Positions 45,253-58,119 of a stretch of DNA of 64,000 nucleotides are shown here, one piece after another (position 1 is the stretch's first letter; each line of letters opens with the position of its first letter). The notes under the pieces are model-generated. The model had not been told where the DNA came from, searched no databases, and saw only the letters and a program-made list of their open reading frames with translations. The stretch comes from Prunus persica (taxonomy: Eukaryota; Streptophyta; Magnoliopsida; Rosales; Rosaceae): contig NC_034014.1 of the NCBI RefSeq assembly GCF_000346465.2, forward strand, positions 12,371,911-12,435,910, read 5' to 3'. A program made the position numbers and the translations under genes.

Positions 45253-46413
45253 ACAACAATTAAATTTACACTTAATAATTTAATTTAACAATTAAATTAA
45301 ACAACAAATAAAATAATAACATTACATAGAATTTTGCCCTTACTCAATGCTTGTAGTTCTGTAGGCGTTTGCTCCACCAAGATACAAATATCTAAATCAA
45401 AGTCCTAGCACTAGGACTTTGATTTGTGATGAAATCTGTGTGTTTATCTCTTCGGGCTCGTTTGGTACACCGTATTAGACTCTGGATAGGAGTAAATAGT
45501 CCATGTCAGGTGTTTATTGTCAACTTGTATTATTTAATTACCTGACTATTTTAAACGGGTTGGGCTTTTAATACTCTTCTTACCTGACTAACTAATATAA
45601 CCCACACACCCCGGTTTCAATAATACATGCTTAATTATATTGCTAGGGAAAAAGAACACACGGTTCACATGAAAAATCTGACAACACTATTTTCATCTTC
45701 TTCTCCCTAGGGTTCTTCTCTACTATCTTCTCCAAGGTTATTCTCTTCACTCTTCTCCAGGTATCTCTCTCTCTCTCTATCTCTCTCTCTCTCTCTCATA
45801 TGTCTTTTCTATCGTCATCTTCTCTTTCTTGATATATTTCCTCTTTTATTAATTTTTTGTAGAAATTAAGTTATGAGTTTTTCCTTTTTGAAAGCAACTA
45901 CGAGCGTATACGGAATTTCTTTTTGAAAGCAACTACAAGCTATACATGAATGATGATATAAATGTTCTCTGCGAATTTGATGTTTTAAAACATAATTAGG
46001 GCTTGTGTTTATATAACGACAAACCCAATCAGACAAAAACATTATCTGATATTTGAATTTTTAAAATAATTCAATTAATTAACTCTGAATTAATTAACTA
46101 ATCGGATTTAATTTAAATCACATAGCCCAAGAGCCCCAATGCCCATCTTTTGATTATATATATATATATTAATTAACCGTTGACCCAACTAATTAGACAT
46201 TGACCCAAAGGCCAAACCCACAAGTCACTCAATTGGGCCACTTGCATAGCCCAATCTAAACTATTCTATTTCCAAGAGTAAGTCTTATAAAGACCTCCAA
46301 TGAACTCTAATTTTCCAATGTGGGACTAATTTCAACTCAAACATGTTTGCAATGCTTTGCAAAACTAACAATTGCTCATATTTGAGTTGAAATTTGTATT
46401 CAAACACCTAACA
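45243..46413 (-). repeat. 3' LTR of the old copia element, with an insertion
   Basis: On the minus strand it starts TGTTAGGTGTTTGAATAC and ends GTTCTTCCAACA. About 485 bases at 45452-45936 have no counterpart in the 5' LTR. Confidence 0.8.
45452..45936 (+). mobile_element. Insertion in the 3' LTR with one hAT-like end
   Basis: It begins with GGGCTCGTTTGGTACACCG, almost the same terminus as the hAT-like element at 4291-6135 (reverse of its right end). No inverted partner is found on the right. The interior holds CT-rich leader-like sequence with a possible donor CTCCAG|GTATCTC (about 45760), and a 35-bp direct repeat of CTTTTTGAAAGCAACTAC at 45884 and 45919. Confidence 0.5.
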
Positions 46414-49400
46414 TACCCCACATTTGAATCAAAATTTAAATGCAAATGATGCCTGGACCACTTGAGAGATAGTAGAAATGATATGGATCAGGAGAAGTGT
46501 CTTTTGGACTTGAACTTACCCTAGTGAAAATATATTGAGTCTATTGGGTGACACAGTAGATATAATGAACTTGAACTGTTCACCACTATTAGTAAACCAA
46601 GACAATATATCTCACATATATCAAATCTGACACACGTCAATTAATACGTTTGTGTTCATTTTGGTCCTAAACACATCCTAGTTTTCCTAGGAGCTTTAGA
46701 GAGTTTTAGCCATATCAACTCTAAAAAATGTGACCCCACATTTACTCCTATATAGGTGACATTAATTCAGAATAGTCTACCACATTCCTCTTAATAACAA
46801 GAATAGTCTACCATATTCCTCAATCATCAACATACAATGCACACTTATCATAGAAATGAGCATTTTGTGTGTCCAACACTTTGAATCATCCTAAACTAGT
46901 TTGCCTATTGAACCTAGACCATGGGATCTCTAATCAACTAGATTAGGTTTCCGTTCGGTTTGATTTATTGAATTGGCTTTAGACCCATTCCCCTCAATGC
47001 ATACACTGTTTGCTATCTTGGTAGGCCTTTTGTAAAAGGATCAGTTATATTTTCCTTTGACTTTACATAATCAATGGATATTACTCCATTTTAGAGCAAC
47101 TATCTAATCATATTGTGTATTCGCCTTATATGTCTAGACTCGCCATTATCGACACTATTTTTGGCTCTCACTTAGGCAGCCATACTATCACAGTGTATAC
47201 AAAATGGCAGTCACATGCTTGGACCATAATAGAATATCCTCAAGGAAGTTTCTAAGCCATTCAGCTTCTTCAACAACTTTATCCAAGGCTATAAACTTTG
47301 ATTTCATTATTGAACATGCTATACACGTCTGTTTAGAGGATTTCCAAGACACTGTTGCACATCCTAATGTGAAAACATTCCACTAGTTGACTTGGTTTCT
47401 ATATTGTCATAAATCCAATTTGCATCATTATATCCTTCTAACATAGGTGGATATCTTGTATAATGCAATCCATAACTCATAGTGTTCTTTAAGTATCTTA
47501 ACACCATTATCAAAGCATCCCCATGCTCTTGTCCTGGATTGCTTGCGTATCTACTAAGCCTATTTGTTAAGTAAGCTATGTCAAGCCTAGTAGAGTTCAT
47601 CACATACATCAAATTACCAATCACTTGGGAATTTTCCAATCGTGAAATGGCATCACCAACATGTTTCTTTAATTTACATTTGGCATCAAATAGAATTGCA
47701 ACAGGTTTATTGTCGAAATGTCCAAATTTTCTTAGGATCTTTTCGAAATAATGAGATTGTGTAAGGATATATCCAGAATTGTTTCTTTTAATTTGAATTC
47801 AAAGTATAACATTTGCCTGACCTAAGTCTTTCATGTCAAAACTCGAGTTCAATATTGTCTTAATATTATTGATCACATCCTTACTTATTCCCATTATCAA
47901 CACTATCGACACACAACAACACAAGTGTTACCATTGCTTTTAATGTAGATACATATATCACACTCATTGATTTTAAAACCATATGTCAACATTGTATGGT
48001 CAAACTTTTCATGCCATTGTTTTGGTGCTTATTTAAGTCCATATAATGACTTCACAAGCTTACACAGCTTCTTTTAATGTCCTTGAATCACAAAACCCCT
48101 CAGGTTGCTCCATGTATATTTCTTCATCTAATTCTCTATTTAGAAAACTAGTTTTTACATCCATTTGGTGTGTATCCAAATTGTAAACATCTGCAATTGC
48201 TTTTAACATCCTAATAGATGTAATACGTGAAACTGGAGAATAAGTGTCAAAATAATCCAACCCCACCTTTTAGCGGTATCCCTTGACAACTATAGTGCCT
48301 TATACTTATCAATGGTGCCATCATCTTTTACTTCTTTTTGAAAATCTATTTGTGTCCAATTGGTTTATTACCAAGAGGTAAATCAACCAATTCTCACATA
48401 TTATTTTGCATAATGGACTCTATTTCACTTTTTATTGCTTCCTTCCAAAAAGAAGCCTCATGTGAAGTTATGGCTTCATGTTAAGTTTTTGATTCACCTT
48501 CAGACAAGAAAGTAAAGAAATCTGGCCCAAAGTTCTTTGGAACTTTTGTTCTTGTTCCTCTTCTTGGTTCAGAATCTATTTCTTGAAATCTTGAGAAAGA
48601 AGCTTCATCATGACTTTGATCATGTGACCGCTTTCTAGTTGAACCAGATTTATTTTCTTTGTAAAGATATATTTCCTTAAAGAATTCTGCATTAACTGAT
48701 TCAATGATAGGGTTAACATGTATGTCCGAAATTTCATATTTCACAATTAGAAATCTATGAGCAGCACTATTGTTCGCATATCCAATGAATACACAGTCAA
48801 TAGTCTTTGGTCCAAGTGTAGTTTGCTTAGGTCAATAGTCTTATGTGGAATTTTATTTAAAACTCTATTTGCAGTAAGTAAAGCTTCACCCCACATATTG
48901 TGTGGAAGCCTTGAGCTATTTAACATGGAATTAAATCATATCTTTAATGTTCTATTTTTCTTTTCTACAACACCATTTTGTTATAATGTATAAGGAGCTA
49001 TTGTTTGATGTACAATTCCATGTGTAGCATAAAAATAAGAGAGGTTTGAGATTCATACTCCCCATCTCTATCTGATCTAAATGCCTTGTTTTTTCTCTCA
49101 AGTTGATTCTCTACTTCAGCCTTTTATGTTTGAAACATATTCAAAGCCTCATCTTTGCTATGAATCAAGTAAACATAGAAAAACTTATTGCCATCATCAA
49201 AGAAGGAGATATAATAATTCTTCCATCCACGAGTTGGTGTAGACTTAAAGTCACAAAGATCACTATAAAGTAAACCAAGTAATTCATTTGATCTTCCCAA
49301 AACTGACTTAAAAGTTTATCTAGCAAATTTGAATTCCGTACATGTTTGGCACTTATGATTGAAATCAATATTAAACTTTGGTAATAGTCCTAAATTACAC

Positions 49401-50737
49401 ATTCTATGTAAGGAATGAAAATTAACATGTTCTAATCTAGCATGCCATAAATTAGATGACTCAACAATATAAGTAAAAGCCTTATTTATTTCATTAATAG
49501 CATCAAAAGCCAATACATTGAATTTGAAAAGACCATCAGCCAAGTAGCCTTTTCCGACAAACGTTCCCTCTTAGTTAGGACAAACTTGATATACTCAAAT
49601 ACAAGTTTAAAGCCCTTGGTACTCAATAACGGGCCTGACCCAAGGTTTTTCCTAATTTCTAATGCAGCACATTCTACAAAGTCAGGTTCCTTCCAGAAGT
49701 GAATTTTAGCACCACTTTTCCTTTTCCTTGAATTACAAAAGCAGAGGCATTGCCCATATACATCTTTTCTCCACCAGAAATCTTATGGTAATTAGAAAAC
49801 ATGTTTCTATCACCACAAATATGCTTGGTAGCACCTATTTCAATTCATCAATCTTTGTCATTCGAAACCATGTTGGTTTCTGAAACAACATCAACAAAAT
49901 CCTCAATCATATTGGCCAAGTTGTTTCACCCATTATTGTTGCCTTGATTAGCAGGATTTTGGTCCCCTCGGTGGTGGCATTCTTGTGCTTTATGGCCTGA
50001 TTTTCCACAAACCCCGCAATAGCCCTTAATCTTCTTGAAATCCTTGGCCTTAGGTGCAAGGGCGACATCTTGCTTGTTAAAATTCTTGCCCTTATTCTTC
50101 TTGGATTGACCCTTTGGTTTGAAGGCTTTTTCTTCAACGATATTGGCATTGGCTTCTAAGATAGACACATCATTTTTGTCACCCTTCCTATGATCCTCTT
50201 CCACTCGTAGCCTGAAAATGAGATCTTTCATATTCATCTCTGTGCGCTTATGCTCGAGGTATATCTTGAAATCATTCCAACATTGTCTTAATTTCTCAAT
50301 TATTGAACAAACCTGAAAATATTCATTAATTGAACATCAGCATGAAGTTCAGATATTAACTTTTGGAGTTCTTCAACTTGTGTGATGACAGACTTGGAAT
50401 CCACCAACCTAAATTTCAGAAATTTTCCAATGACAAACTTCTTAGATTATCATAAAATTGAAGAATTATCATCCAAACTATTTAAGATATAGTTCCTGCA
50501 ACAAAATTTAGAATGCTTCCAAGCATCTATGGCACTTAGAGTTTCCTTTGGAATAAGATCCTCATCTGCCACTGGAACTTCTTCTTTGATAACATTTGTC
50601 AAGTTCATTGTTGTTAAATAAAACAACATCTTTTGATGCCATCGTTTGGAGTCCACTCCTTTGAACTTCTTTGGCTTTTCAGAATGAGGATTCTTAGCCC
50701 CATTGACGCCGTTAACAGTCACTGATTGTTGATTCAT
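46414..50737 (-). pseudogene. copia gag-pol remnant
   Basis: Gag starts at ATG 50737 (MNQQSVTVNGVNGAKNPHSE) and stops at 50450. The next piece (50237-49926) holds the zinc knuckle YCGVCGKSGHKAQECHHR. The pre-integrase domain is at 49543-49316 (LWHARLEHVNFHSLHRM, CQTCTEFKF). A linker with GTRTKVPKNFGPDF is at about 48560-48510. Reverse transcriptase pieces are at 48266-48060 (GLDYFDTYSPVSRITSIRM, THQMDVKTSFLNRELDEEIY). The RNase H-proximal part is at 47639-47364 ([20 protein letters not shown]). Many stops and frame changes separate them. The protein would have been a standard copia polyprotein. Confidence 0.85.
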
Positions 50738-50752
50738 ATTCTGTTTCAAGAT

Positions 50753-51482
50753 TATTGGAAGAACAACAATCAGTATTACACTTAATAATTTAACAATTAA
50801 ATTAAACAATAAATAAAATAACGAAATTAAACAAGGTAGTAAAGTAAAAACTGACAGTTCTTGCAAATAGAGGCTTGCAGAATTGCAATGTCCTTGAAAC
50901 AGAATTTCGCCCTACTCAATGCTTGTAGTTTTGTAGGTGTCTACTCCACCAGGATACAACTATCTAAATCAAAGTCCTAGCACCAGGGCTTTGATTTCTG
51001 GCGAAATCTATGTGTTTATCTCTCAGGCTATATAGGAATGATGATATAAATGTTCTCTGCGAATTTAATGTTTTAAAACATAACCTAGGCTCATGTTTAT
51101 ATAGAGTGGCTGATACCTGTTCTAACAAGTATCAGATAACGACAAACCCAATCAGACAAAAACATTATTTGATATTTGAATTTTAAAAAATAATTCAATT
51201 AATTAATTAATTAATTAACTCAGAATTAGTTACTAATCGGGTTTAATTTAAATCATAGTGCCCAATGCCCTTTTTTTATTATCTAAATCTTATTTATATA
51301 TATTAATTAACCATTGACCCAAAGGCCAAATCCACAAGCCACTCAATTGGACCATTTGCATAACCCAATCCAAACTATACTATATCCAAGAGTAAGTTTA
51401 TAAAGACCTCCAAGGAACTCTAGTTTTCCAATGTGGAACTAATTTCAACTTAAACATGTTTGCAATGCCTTGCAAAACTAAC
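50753..51482 (-). repeat. 5' LTR of the old copia element, truncated
   Basis: It matches 45243-46413 without the nested insertion, but ends at GCAAAACTAAC, where the other LTR continues 47 bases to CACCTAACA. The inner end is TATTGGAAGAAC, with TG changed to TA on the plus strand. Confidence 0.8.
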
Positions 51483-51515
51483 TTTTTTTTTGTCAAACAA
51501 CTTTTGACCCTGCCC

Positions 51516-51552
<37 letters not shown>

Positions 51553-51836
51553 AAACCATCCGCACCATCTCTGGCATCAAATTCTCATTCGACGACAGTT
51601 TCCTCAGCTCCCTCTTCGAAGGCCACTCTGGATTACTTACTGCTATTCTGCTCTCCCTCTGGACTTCCAACCCAAATTTGGGTTGATTGCATACTTGCAA
51701 AACTCAAAGGATTTTGTGGCATTTTGATTTTACAAGATTTCTATTCGCTCGGTCTGGAGGTATGAAATATGGAAAGTTAGGGTCCAATTCCATTTTCACA
51801 TTAATGGGGTTCCTATAATATTTGGGTCTTGAAGAT
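51483..51836 (+). other. CT-rich, gene-leader-like sequence
   Basis: A CT run at 51521-51549 is followed by an open stretch reading FSFDDSFLSSLFEGHSGLL and a possible donor GGTCTGGAG|GTATGAA (about 51760). I cannot identify a gene. The original locus continues at 54552. Confidence 0.3.
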
Positions 51837-52244
51837 TAAGGGGGCTGTATTCAATTAGGATTTTAAAAGACTATTTTGAGATAAATAAGTCTTGTGGTAT
51901 TCAATTAAGACTTTTAAATAATCTAAACAAGTCTTCTAGTATTCAATCAGGACTATTAGGATATTTTAAAGAAGGTGTCCAACTCTAGTGGTATTCAGTC
52001 AAGATTTTAAACAAGTAACAAAAAGTCTTTTGGTATCAAAAACTTGCTAATTTTGATGGATTTTTTTTTTAATGTGAAAATTGTGTGACTTTTTAGTAGG
52101 AGGTATAAATACCATACCTTATAAAAAATCTCACCCTAACCTATCAGACTTTTCACGTGATATTTTTTTTTTATCTGCTAGAGAAGATGAACAGTTCTTC
52201 GTGAACAAGGTATTGCTTCCTTCTCACGTGAACATCTCTTTATT

Positions 52245-53046
52245 TGCAATATGCCATGTTATCTGTATATGGTCTGTGTCTGTGTGTTTGTATATGGTCT
52301 TCGTGGGTTTGCAATGGTCTGTGGCCTGTGTTTGTATATGACCTGTGTTTGTACATCTCGCTTGTTATCTGTATACAGACCATATTATCTGTATATTTGC
52401 AATATGCCATGTTTGTATATGGTCTGTGTTTGTGGCCTGTGTTTGTATATGGTCAGTGTCTTCGTGGGTTTGCAATATGGTCTGTGGCCTGTGGTTGTAC
52501 ATCTCGCTTGTGTCCATTAATTGGTCTGTGCAATATGCCATGTTTTTGTATATGGCTTGTGTCCATTGGTCTGTGCAATATACCAATTTTTGAAACTTCC
52601 CTTTGTTCAGCACTAGGATTTTTAAATAATAATTATTTGCTGATTGGCTTTTTATAGCTGAATTTTGTTCACGCAAACAGATGGGAAATTCATAATAATG
52701 CTGGGAGATAGAGATGGTTTGCTAGCTGGGAGACCACATGTGACAGACTAAAATCAATGCCAAAGATTTGTCTACTTTTAACTAAAAAAAAGTTAACTTT
52801 GCATGAAAATTCTCGTCATCATCTTTTGTTATTTGTGATCCATCTTCAACAGGTCCACCTAATTACATATTCTCATCATGACCTTGTCCCAACCAAACAT
52901 TCTCGATATGGTATGTGGCCTGTGTTTGTACATCTCGCTTGTGTCCATTAATTGGTCTGTGCAATATGCCATGTTTTCGTATATGGCTTGTGTCCATTGG
53001 TTTGTGCAATATACCAATTTTTGAAACTTCCTTTTGTTCAACACTA
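52245..53046. repeat. Direct repeats of TGTGGCCTGTG/TATATGGTCTGTG type
   Basis: A ~130-bp segment at about 52485-52615 recurs at about 52912-53046 (GTACATCTCGCTTGTGTCC, then CAATATGCCATGTTTT, then ATACCAATTTTTGAAACTTCC). Shorter units of TTTGTATATGGTCTGTG recur from 52255 to 52470. Frames read through these repeats are not genes. Confidence 0.85.
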
Positions 53047-53384
53047 GTTTTATGCATAGCTTCGAATTATTTGTACTATATTCCTGATAAAGAAAAAGTT
53101 ACCCTACAAGAAAGCTTACACATGTATTGCATACTGCTTAACCCGCAAGGCATATTTTTCATGTCTAGAATTTGTATAATTCTGTGCGGTGTCAAATGGA
53201 AAAGAACTTTTCAATGTAGCAATTAGCACTTGGTCGAGTGGTATATCTTTTTTCAACGTTCAAAGGAATTTGATTAAACTATTTTGGTTGTACTTTTCTT
53301 TTATTTTATTTTCTTATTTGGTATGATACGTATTCTTGTGAAATAACTAATAAATTTCTTACATATGTTGTAGTAGTAATTTAA

Positions 53385-53740
53385 ATGGGGGATTCACAAC
53401 AAGGAAATAACAAAGGAAAGGGCAAAGAGAAAGAGAACTATGAATCTTGGACCATGGACGATACCAATGAGTTGTTGCATCTCTTGGTGGATGCTATCAA
53501 TAGTGGTTTGCGCGATGTTAATGGGTCACTTAGCAAGAAAAATGTAAAAAGAGTGATACTATCTCGTCTTAATGCGAAAATTACGTTCCCTAAAACTTAT
53601 AATCATTACTTGAGCTGAATGAAGTGGTTTAAGAAGCAATATAACAAGATGTCTACGCTTATACGTAACAACTCTGGCTTTGGGTGAAACACAATTGCAA
53701 AGACGTTACTGTTAGTGATGAAGTATGGAAAGATTACTTG
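53385..53740 (+). pseudogene. Harbinger-type Myb/SANT-like protein remnant
   Basis: ATG at 53385 starts MGDSQQGNNKGKGKEKENYE, then SWTMDDTNELLHLLVDAI, a Myb/SANT-like domain. After an in-frame TGA near 53616 the same frame goes on MKWFKKQYNKMSTLIRNNSG to a second TGA at about 53685, then a frame change. In this superfamily the Myb-like partner brings the transposase to the element and into the nucleus. This copy cannot make a whole protein. Confidence 0.75.
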
Positions 53741-53826
53741 AAGGTGAGCTTTTTTAGTTCATAATCTTTTAAATATATTAATAGCTTATTAGTTTAGTAC
53801 AATATATTATTTGCAATATATTAACA

Positions 53827-54228
53827 ATGAATATATTAGCTCCATTTCGAGGTGTGCGATATCATCTCCAAGATTTTACATGTCATGGTAATGACCCCCA
53901 AAATGAAAATGAATTGTTCAATCTTCGCCATGCGTCCTTGAGGAATGTGATCGAGAGGATATTTGACATTTTTAAATCGCGGTTCACAATTTTTAAGTCA
54001 ATGCCTCCATTTCCATTTAAGACACAAGCAGAGCTTGTGTTAGCATGTGTAGCACTACATAACTTTCTTCGCAAAGAGTGTTGTTCTAATAAATTTTCAA
54101 TTGAACCAATAGACGAATCTTCATCTTTAATATTACCAGTTAATGAAGAAGATAATTTTGAACCAATTGTTCAACTCAAGAGCAGCAACAAGAAGATGCT
54201 AATGAAAAAAGCTACGAGAAGATACTAA
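53827..54228 (+). pseudogene. Harbinger transposase C-terminal fragment (DDE_4 type)
   Basis: The frame reads LAPFRGVRYHLQDF, then NENELFNLRHASLRNVIERI, then FDIFKSRFTIF and LVLACVALHNFLRKE. This is the last third of the PIF/Harbinger DDE nuclease, with the RHASxRNVIERxF block that should hold the third acidic catalytic residue. The first two catalytic segments are missing. A Glu/Ser-rich tail follows to the stop at 54228. Confidence 0.85.
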
Positions 54229-54551
54229 AGTTGAATGGTACGATTTGAGACTATTTTTTTTGGTGGGAAAGAGCTACACTTTTCTGTGATTTATAGGACC
54301 GTTGGAAGTCAATTGGTTAAATGGAATGGAACCATAAAGTTGGTTGGTTAGCAACATAAAAGAAAAAAATCCATGTGGTCCTTTCAAATCTTATAAATTC
54401 TTATGATATAAATTTTTTAAAATCCAAACATAAAAAATCCTGATTATAAAAATCTTTTAAGTCATTACATTCCTAAATAGTCTTTTAAAATCCAATGAAC
54501 TTATTCATCAATAAATAATCTTTTAAAATCTCAATTGAATACACCCCCTAA

Positions 54552-55170
54552 GTTGTTTCGATTGCATTTGGGTCTTGAATATTGATGGGTTGAATTAATA
54601 CTAATGGCTCAAATTCGACTTGTTGCTGGGTTAAAGATTGCTACACTAAAAACATAAAGTAGCAACCCATGAATCAATATGTTCTTGTTATGAAGGAGAG
54701 AGAGTTATGGTGGTGGGGGGTGAGTGGGATGGAGACAATGAGATGATGATGGTGGGGGTGGGTTGGGAAGCGCGAGAGAGAAGAGTTGTTTCCTGTTTTT
54801 TTAATTATAATATAAATATGTTTTTTTTTTTACACCTAGCATCCCACTTAACTCTACTTTAACAGAGTTATTCCTATTCTAATTCTATTATCTCTTCATA
54901 AAAATAAAATAATAAAATATGTCAAATTCTTATAAGTGCATGGTCTTTTCATATTTCCGGAAACATACAATGTCTTTGACAAAAAAAGAAAAACGTGGAG
55001 TCTCTATGAAACGATATTCTCCGAACAATGAAATAGACTTTGCTGCATCTTTTGTAAGTCTTTTCCGATTTTTGCTCTTTGAATATGTCACTATCAAATC
55101 CTTGCATACTCACTAAATTTGATACATCGTATTTTGCTTTTTGTGGAATTGGGAATACAATCATGTCAAA
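54552..55170. other. Intergenic, no gene recognised
   Basis: It contains the continuation of the locus at 51836 and A/T runs near 54810-54830. The frame at 54919-55116 shows no domain. Confidence 0.35.
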
Positions 55171-56943
55171 CAATGGCGGATCTAGGATTCGAAAGTCGCC
55201 CGGACAAAGCTTACATTAAAAACTCGACTGTATGAGTGAATTTCATTAATAAACATAAAAAATACACCTAGTGAGCGGGGACATAATGAGCCTCACCCTC
55301 AAAACAAAACAATACTAATTATATCTAAAAGTTTATCCTACGAGGCTTAGAAATCTTAAATTCCTCAATTATCGATGCATTATCGAAGTTGATTCTTGAT
55401 AACTCATCAGCTATAGTATTTCAAGTCGTTTCTTGATAATTCTCATATATGAAAAAGCTCGTTCCATTGTTGTTGTAGAAACAGGCACAGTGCAACACCA
55501 ACCGAATCAACCTGTCAATCAAACAGTAGTTTTTTGCCAAAGTTGTTTCCACCAATTGTTGACATAACTGAGGAAGAGTGGTCATTTCCTTAAAGAAAGG
55601 AAAACGATCTATATCATTTTGAAAATACCTCAACTCTATTTCTAAAGATTTCAACTCATTTGGAAGGAAATCAACATGATAGAATCTCTCAGCAAGTTTA
55701 CATATATGCTCAATATTGAATGACTTGAAGGACTTACAAGGATCCAATGCTGAGCTAAGAATAAAAAAGTTCAACAGTTTGCTATGGAAATCTATAATTT
55801 AACCCACTCAACATGTACTGTAATCTATAACATCCTTAAATACATTAATGCGGTAGTAATGCTTTACTATAATAAAATCTTTTTGTTGACAAGAACGACG
55901 TGTACCGGTCATATAACGAGCACCCATATTAGGAACATCAACTCCATGTAGTTCACAAAATGATACCACATTCCTCAATAAATTATCCCAACCATGTACC
56001 CTCATATTTTGAAGTTGCTTTTTTATGTTTTCAACAAAATTTAAAGCATTCACAATGTCTTGAGTTTTAGTCTGAAATACTTGACAAAGAAAATTGGTCA
56101 ATCCCATAATCTTATCCATCAAAACCAATGAAAACAAAAACTCAAAAGACATCATAGCAATATAGTTACAATTTGCATCACCACAAAATTGTTGGTTAGG
56201 CCCATGATCACTGATTTCCTGAAGAAGTACTTTAGTCTCTTTAAATAAACTCATCAAACTTATAATAGAGGCAAAATGAGAACCCCAACAACTGGCTCCA
56301 GCTCGGTTCAAAGTACAAGCTTGATTAAGTCCTCTACCTGTCTCAAGGTCCCCATAATCCAACAACTCTTGGAGTTCAGCTTTTCAAATTAAGTTTAACT
56401 CGTTACGGCACTTAGCAGAAGTACTAAATAAATTCACAATGTTATTCAACATAAAAAAAAAAAATCTACATACAACTTTCACATCTTTAGCTGCACCATT
56501 TAATGCTAATTGCAAGCGATGAGCATAGCAATGCACATAATATGCATATGGACAATCTGGAAGAAAGAATGCTTGTAATCCATTCCATGAACCATGCATA
56601 TTGCTCCCACCATCATACCTTTGACTACGCATGTTTTCCACTAGAATGTCAAGCACTTTGCATATCTCTTTTTTAAGAGTGAAGGCATTAATGTCTACAA
56701 CACTCACAATATCGAAAAAGCGCTCATGAAAAAATCCATCATAGTCAACAAATCTTTGAACAATAGCCATTTGTTCCTTACCGGATTAATCAAGTGATTC
56801 ATCAACAAGAATACATAATTTCCTCTTTCCAAGTTCCCTACAAATTTTCTTCCTCACTTTGCTAGCAAAAATATGCAAGATTTGTTTTTGTGTGTCATGG
56901 GCAATATACTGAGCATTTTAAGAAGCCTTATCTACTAAACTTC

Positions 56944-58119
56944 TATTTCAATTAAATTGTCTCGATTAGATGAGTCAACGGATTCATCGTGGCCTCGAAA
57001 AGCCAATGCTTGATTTGCTAGATACTGAATTCCCTCTATTGTGGTTGTAAGTTGCAACCGATTGTCCATCACTTGTTGCTTTCATTGCTTATCTACCACT
57101 TTTTCAATATGAAGAGATGAGTTTTTTAAGGTACTCCACTTTTGCATAGCAAGATGATGTGGTGAATTTAGCTTGCCGACATGATGTTGAAATGAACATT
57201 TATTCCTGCCAATTCTCTTCCAACTTTGAAAACCATGAACAATAAATGTTGGATGTGACTGAACTGTGGGACCAAGCCTCACATCAGTATGATTATGGAG
57301 GGCTTCTGCCAAATGCATGTACTCAAGCAGAACTGCTGAAGAGTGGTTGGGAAAAACGAACATGTTCAGCCCGTATAAAAGGAACAGCTTGTGCTGTTGA
57401 TCCTGATCCCTCTCAGTGCTAAACTTCTTTAGGTAATTAGAGAAGGAATAGTTCTAGTTGATCGTGGCAGGGGAGATGTTGAACGGCTTTGGCAGCTTTT
57501 TTTGATTCTTTCTTCTGTGGTAATCACCAACTGCATCAGCAGGCCTTCCATGAGGTCTGAACCCAAAAATTTGAGCCATATCCAGCAAGGTTAGAGTCAT
57601 AGGACCCACACAGAAGTCGAAGGTGTTGCTGGCAGAATTCCAGAAACATAAAGCAACAGCTAGCAAATTCTCATCCTTATTCACAGATTGTTTTGACAGG
57701 AGGATAGCATCATGAATTCTGGCCCTCTTCCAATGGTCTCCATACCTTGGAAGAAGTTTGTCAATCCAGTTTGACCACTTCACAGTGCCATTCCTCACTT
57801 CGCTTGTGGGATAGGACCGACTCAAATTCTTGCTCACCCAGGTGTAAGAAGGCAAAGCAGAACTCTGATAACATAGGAGTGCCTTAGCATCATCCTTGAA
57901 TAGTTTGACCATTTCTTCTGGGACGGTGCCAAACTAGTGGGGACCTAGAACGAGAGTGTTCTCAAATAGATGAAGAACATTTTCGTCCAGATTCTTCTGA
58001 GCATATGGGTAAAGCTTACTACGAACCTTGATCGCATGTTCATCAACACCATCTCCAGTAAGATAAGCAGGAGGCTGCAATGAAGAAGAGCTCTTAGCAC
58101 GAGTTTTTGGGAAAGACAT
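56944..58119 (-). pseudogene. Chimeric reading frame: plant mobile domain joined to hAT zinc finger
   Basis: One frame runs from ATG 58119 (MSFPKTRAKSSSSLQPPAYL) to about 56944 with stops only at 57934-57936 (TAG), 57454-57456 (TAG) and 57082-57084. The first 290 codons are a plant mobile domain (PMD): DHWKRARIHDAILLSKQSV, LLAVALCFWNSASNTFDFC, VGPMTLTLLDMAQIFGFRPH and, further on, FVFPNHSSAVLLEYMHLAEA. Near 57250 the same frame enters the hAT TTF region (FIVHGFQSWKRI). PMD is found in transposons and in a few plant genes that silence repeats (MAIN, MAIL1). The joined product is probably an accident of insertion. The stops make it a pseudogene. Confidence 0.8.

Larger units (their letters stand above)
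45243..51482 (-). mobile_element. Old Ty1/copia element, decayed
   Basis: LTRs at 45243-46413 and 50753-51482 share the CAATGCTTGTAGTT, AAATCAAAGTCCTAGCAC and TTGACCCAAAGGCCAAA blocks. A GGGGTA-type purine tract precedes the 3' LTR on the minus strand (46414-46430). The primer site is too decayed to call firmly. Gag-pol pieces between them run in copia order on the minus strand. The 5' LTR lacks about 47 bases at its outer end. A convincing target duplication is not visible. Confidence 0.8.
51840..54548 (+). mobile_element. PIF/Harbinger element with decayed coding regions
   Basis: The left end is GGGGGCTGTATTCAATT and the right end AATTGAATACACCCCC, both followed inward by ATTTTAAAAGA-type sequence. 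TAA target duplications lie at 51837-51839 and 54549-54551. Subterminal CTTTTAAAAT motifs recur. This fits PIF/Harbinger, which normally carries a DDE transposase and a Myb-like protein. Remnants of both are present. At 2.7 kb it is shorter than an autonomous copy. Confidence 0.9.

Noticed and set aside
52244..52676. Cys/Val-rich frames of up to 137 codons
   Set aside because: They read through the TGTGGCCTGTG direct repeats inside the Harbinger element and have the same content in all frames.
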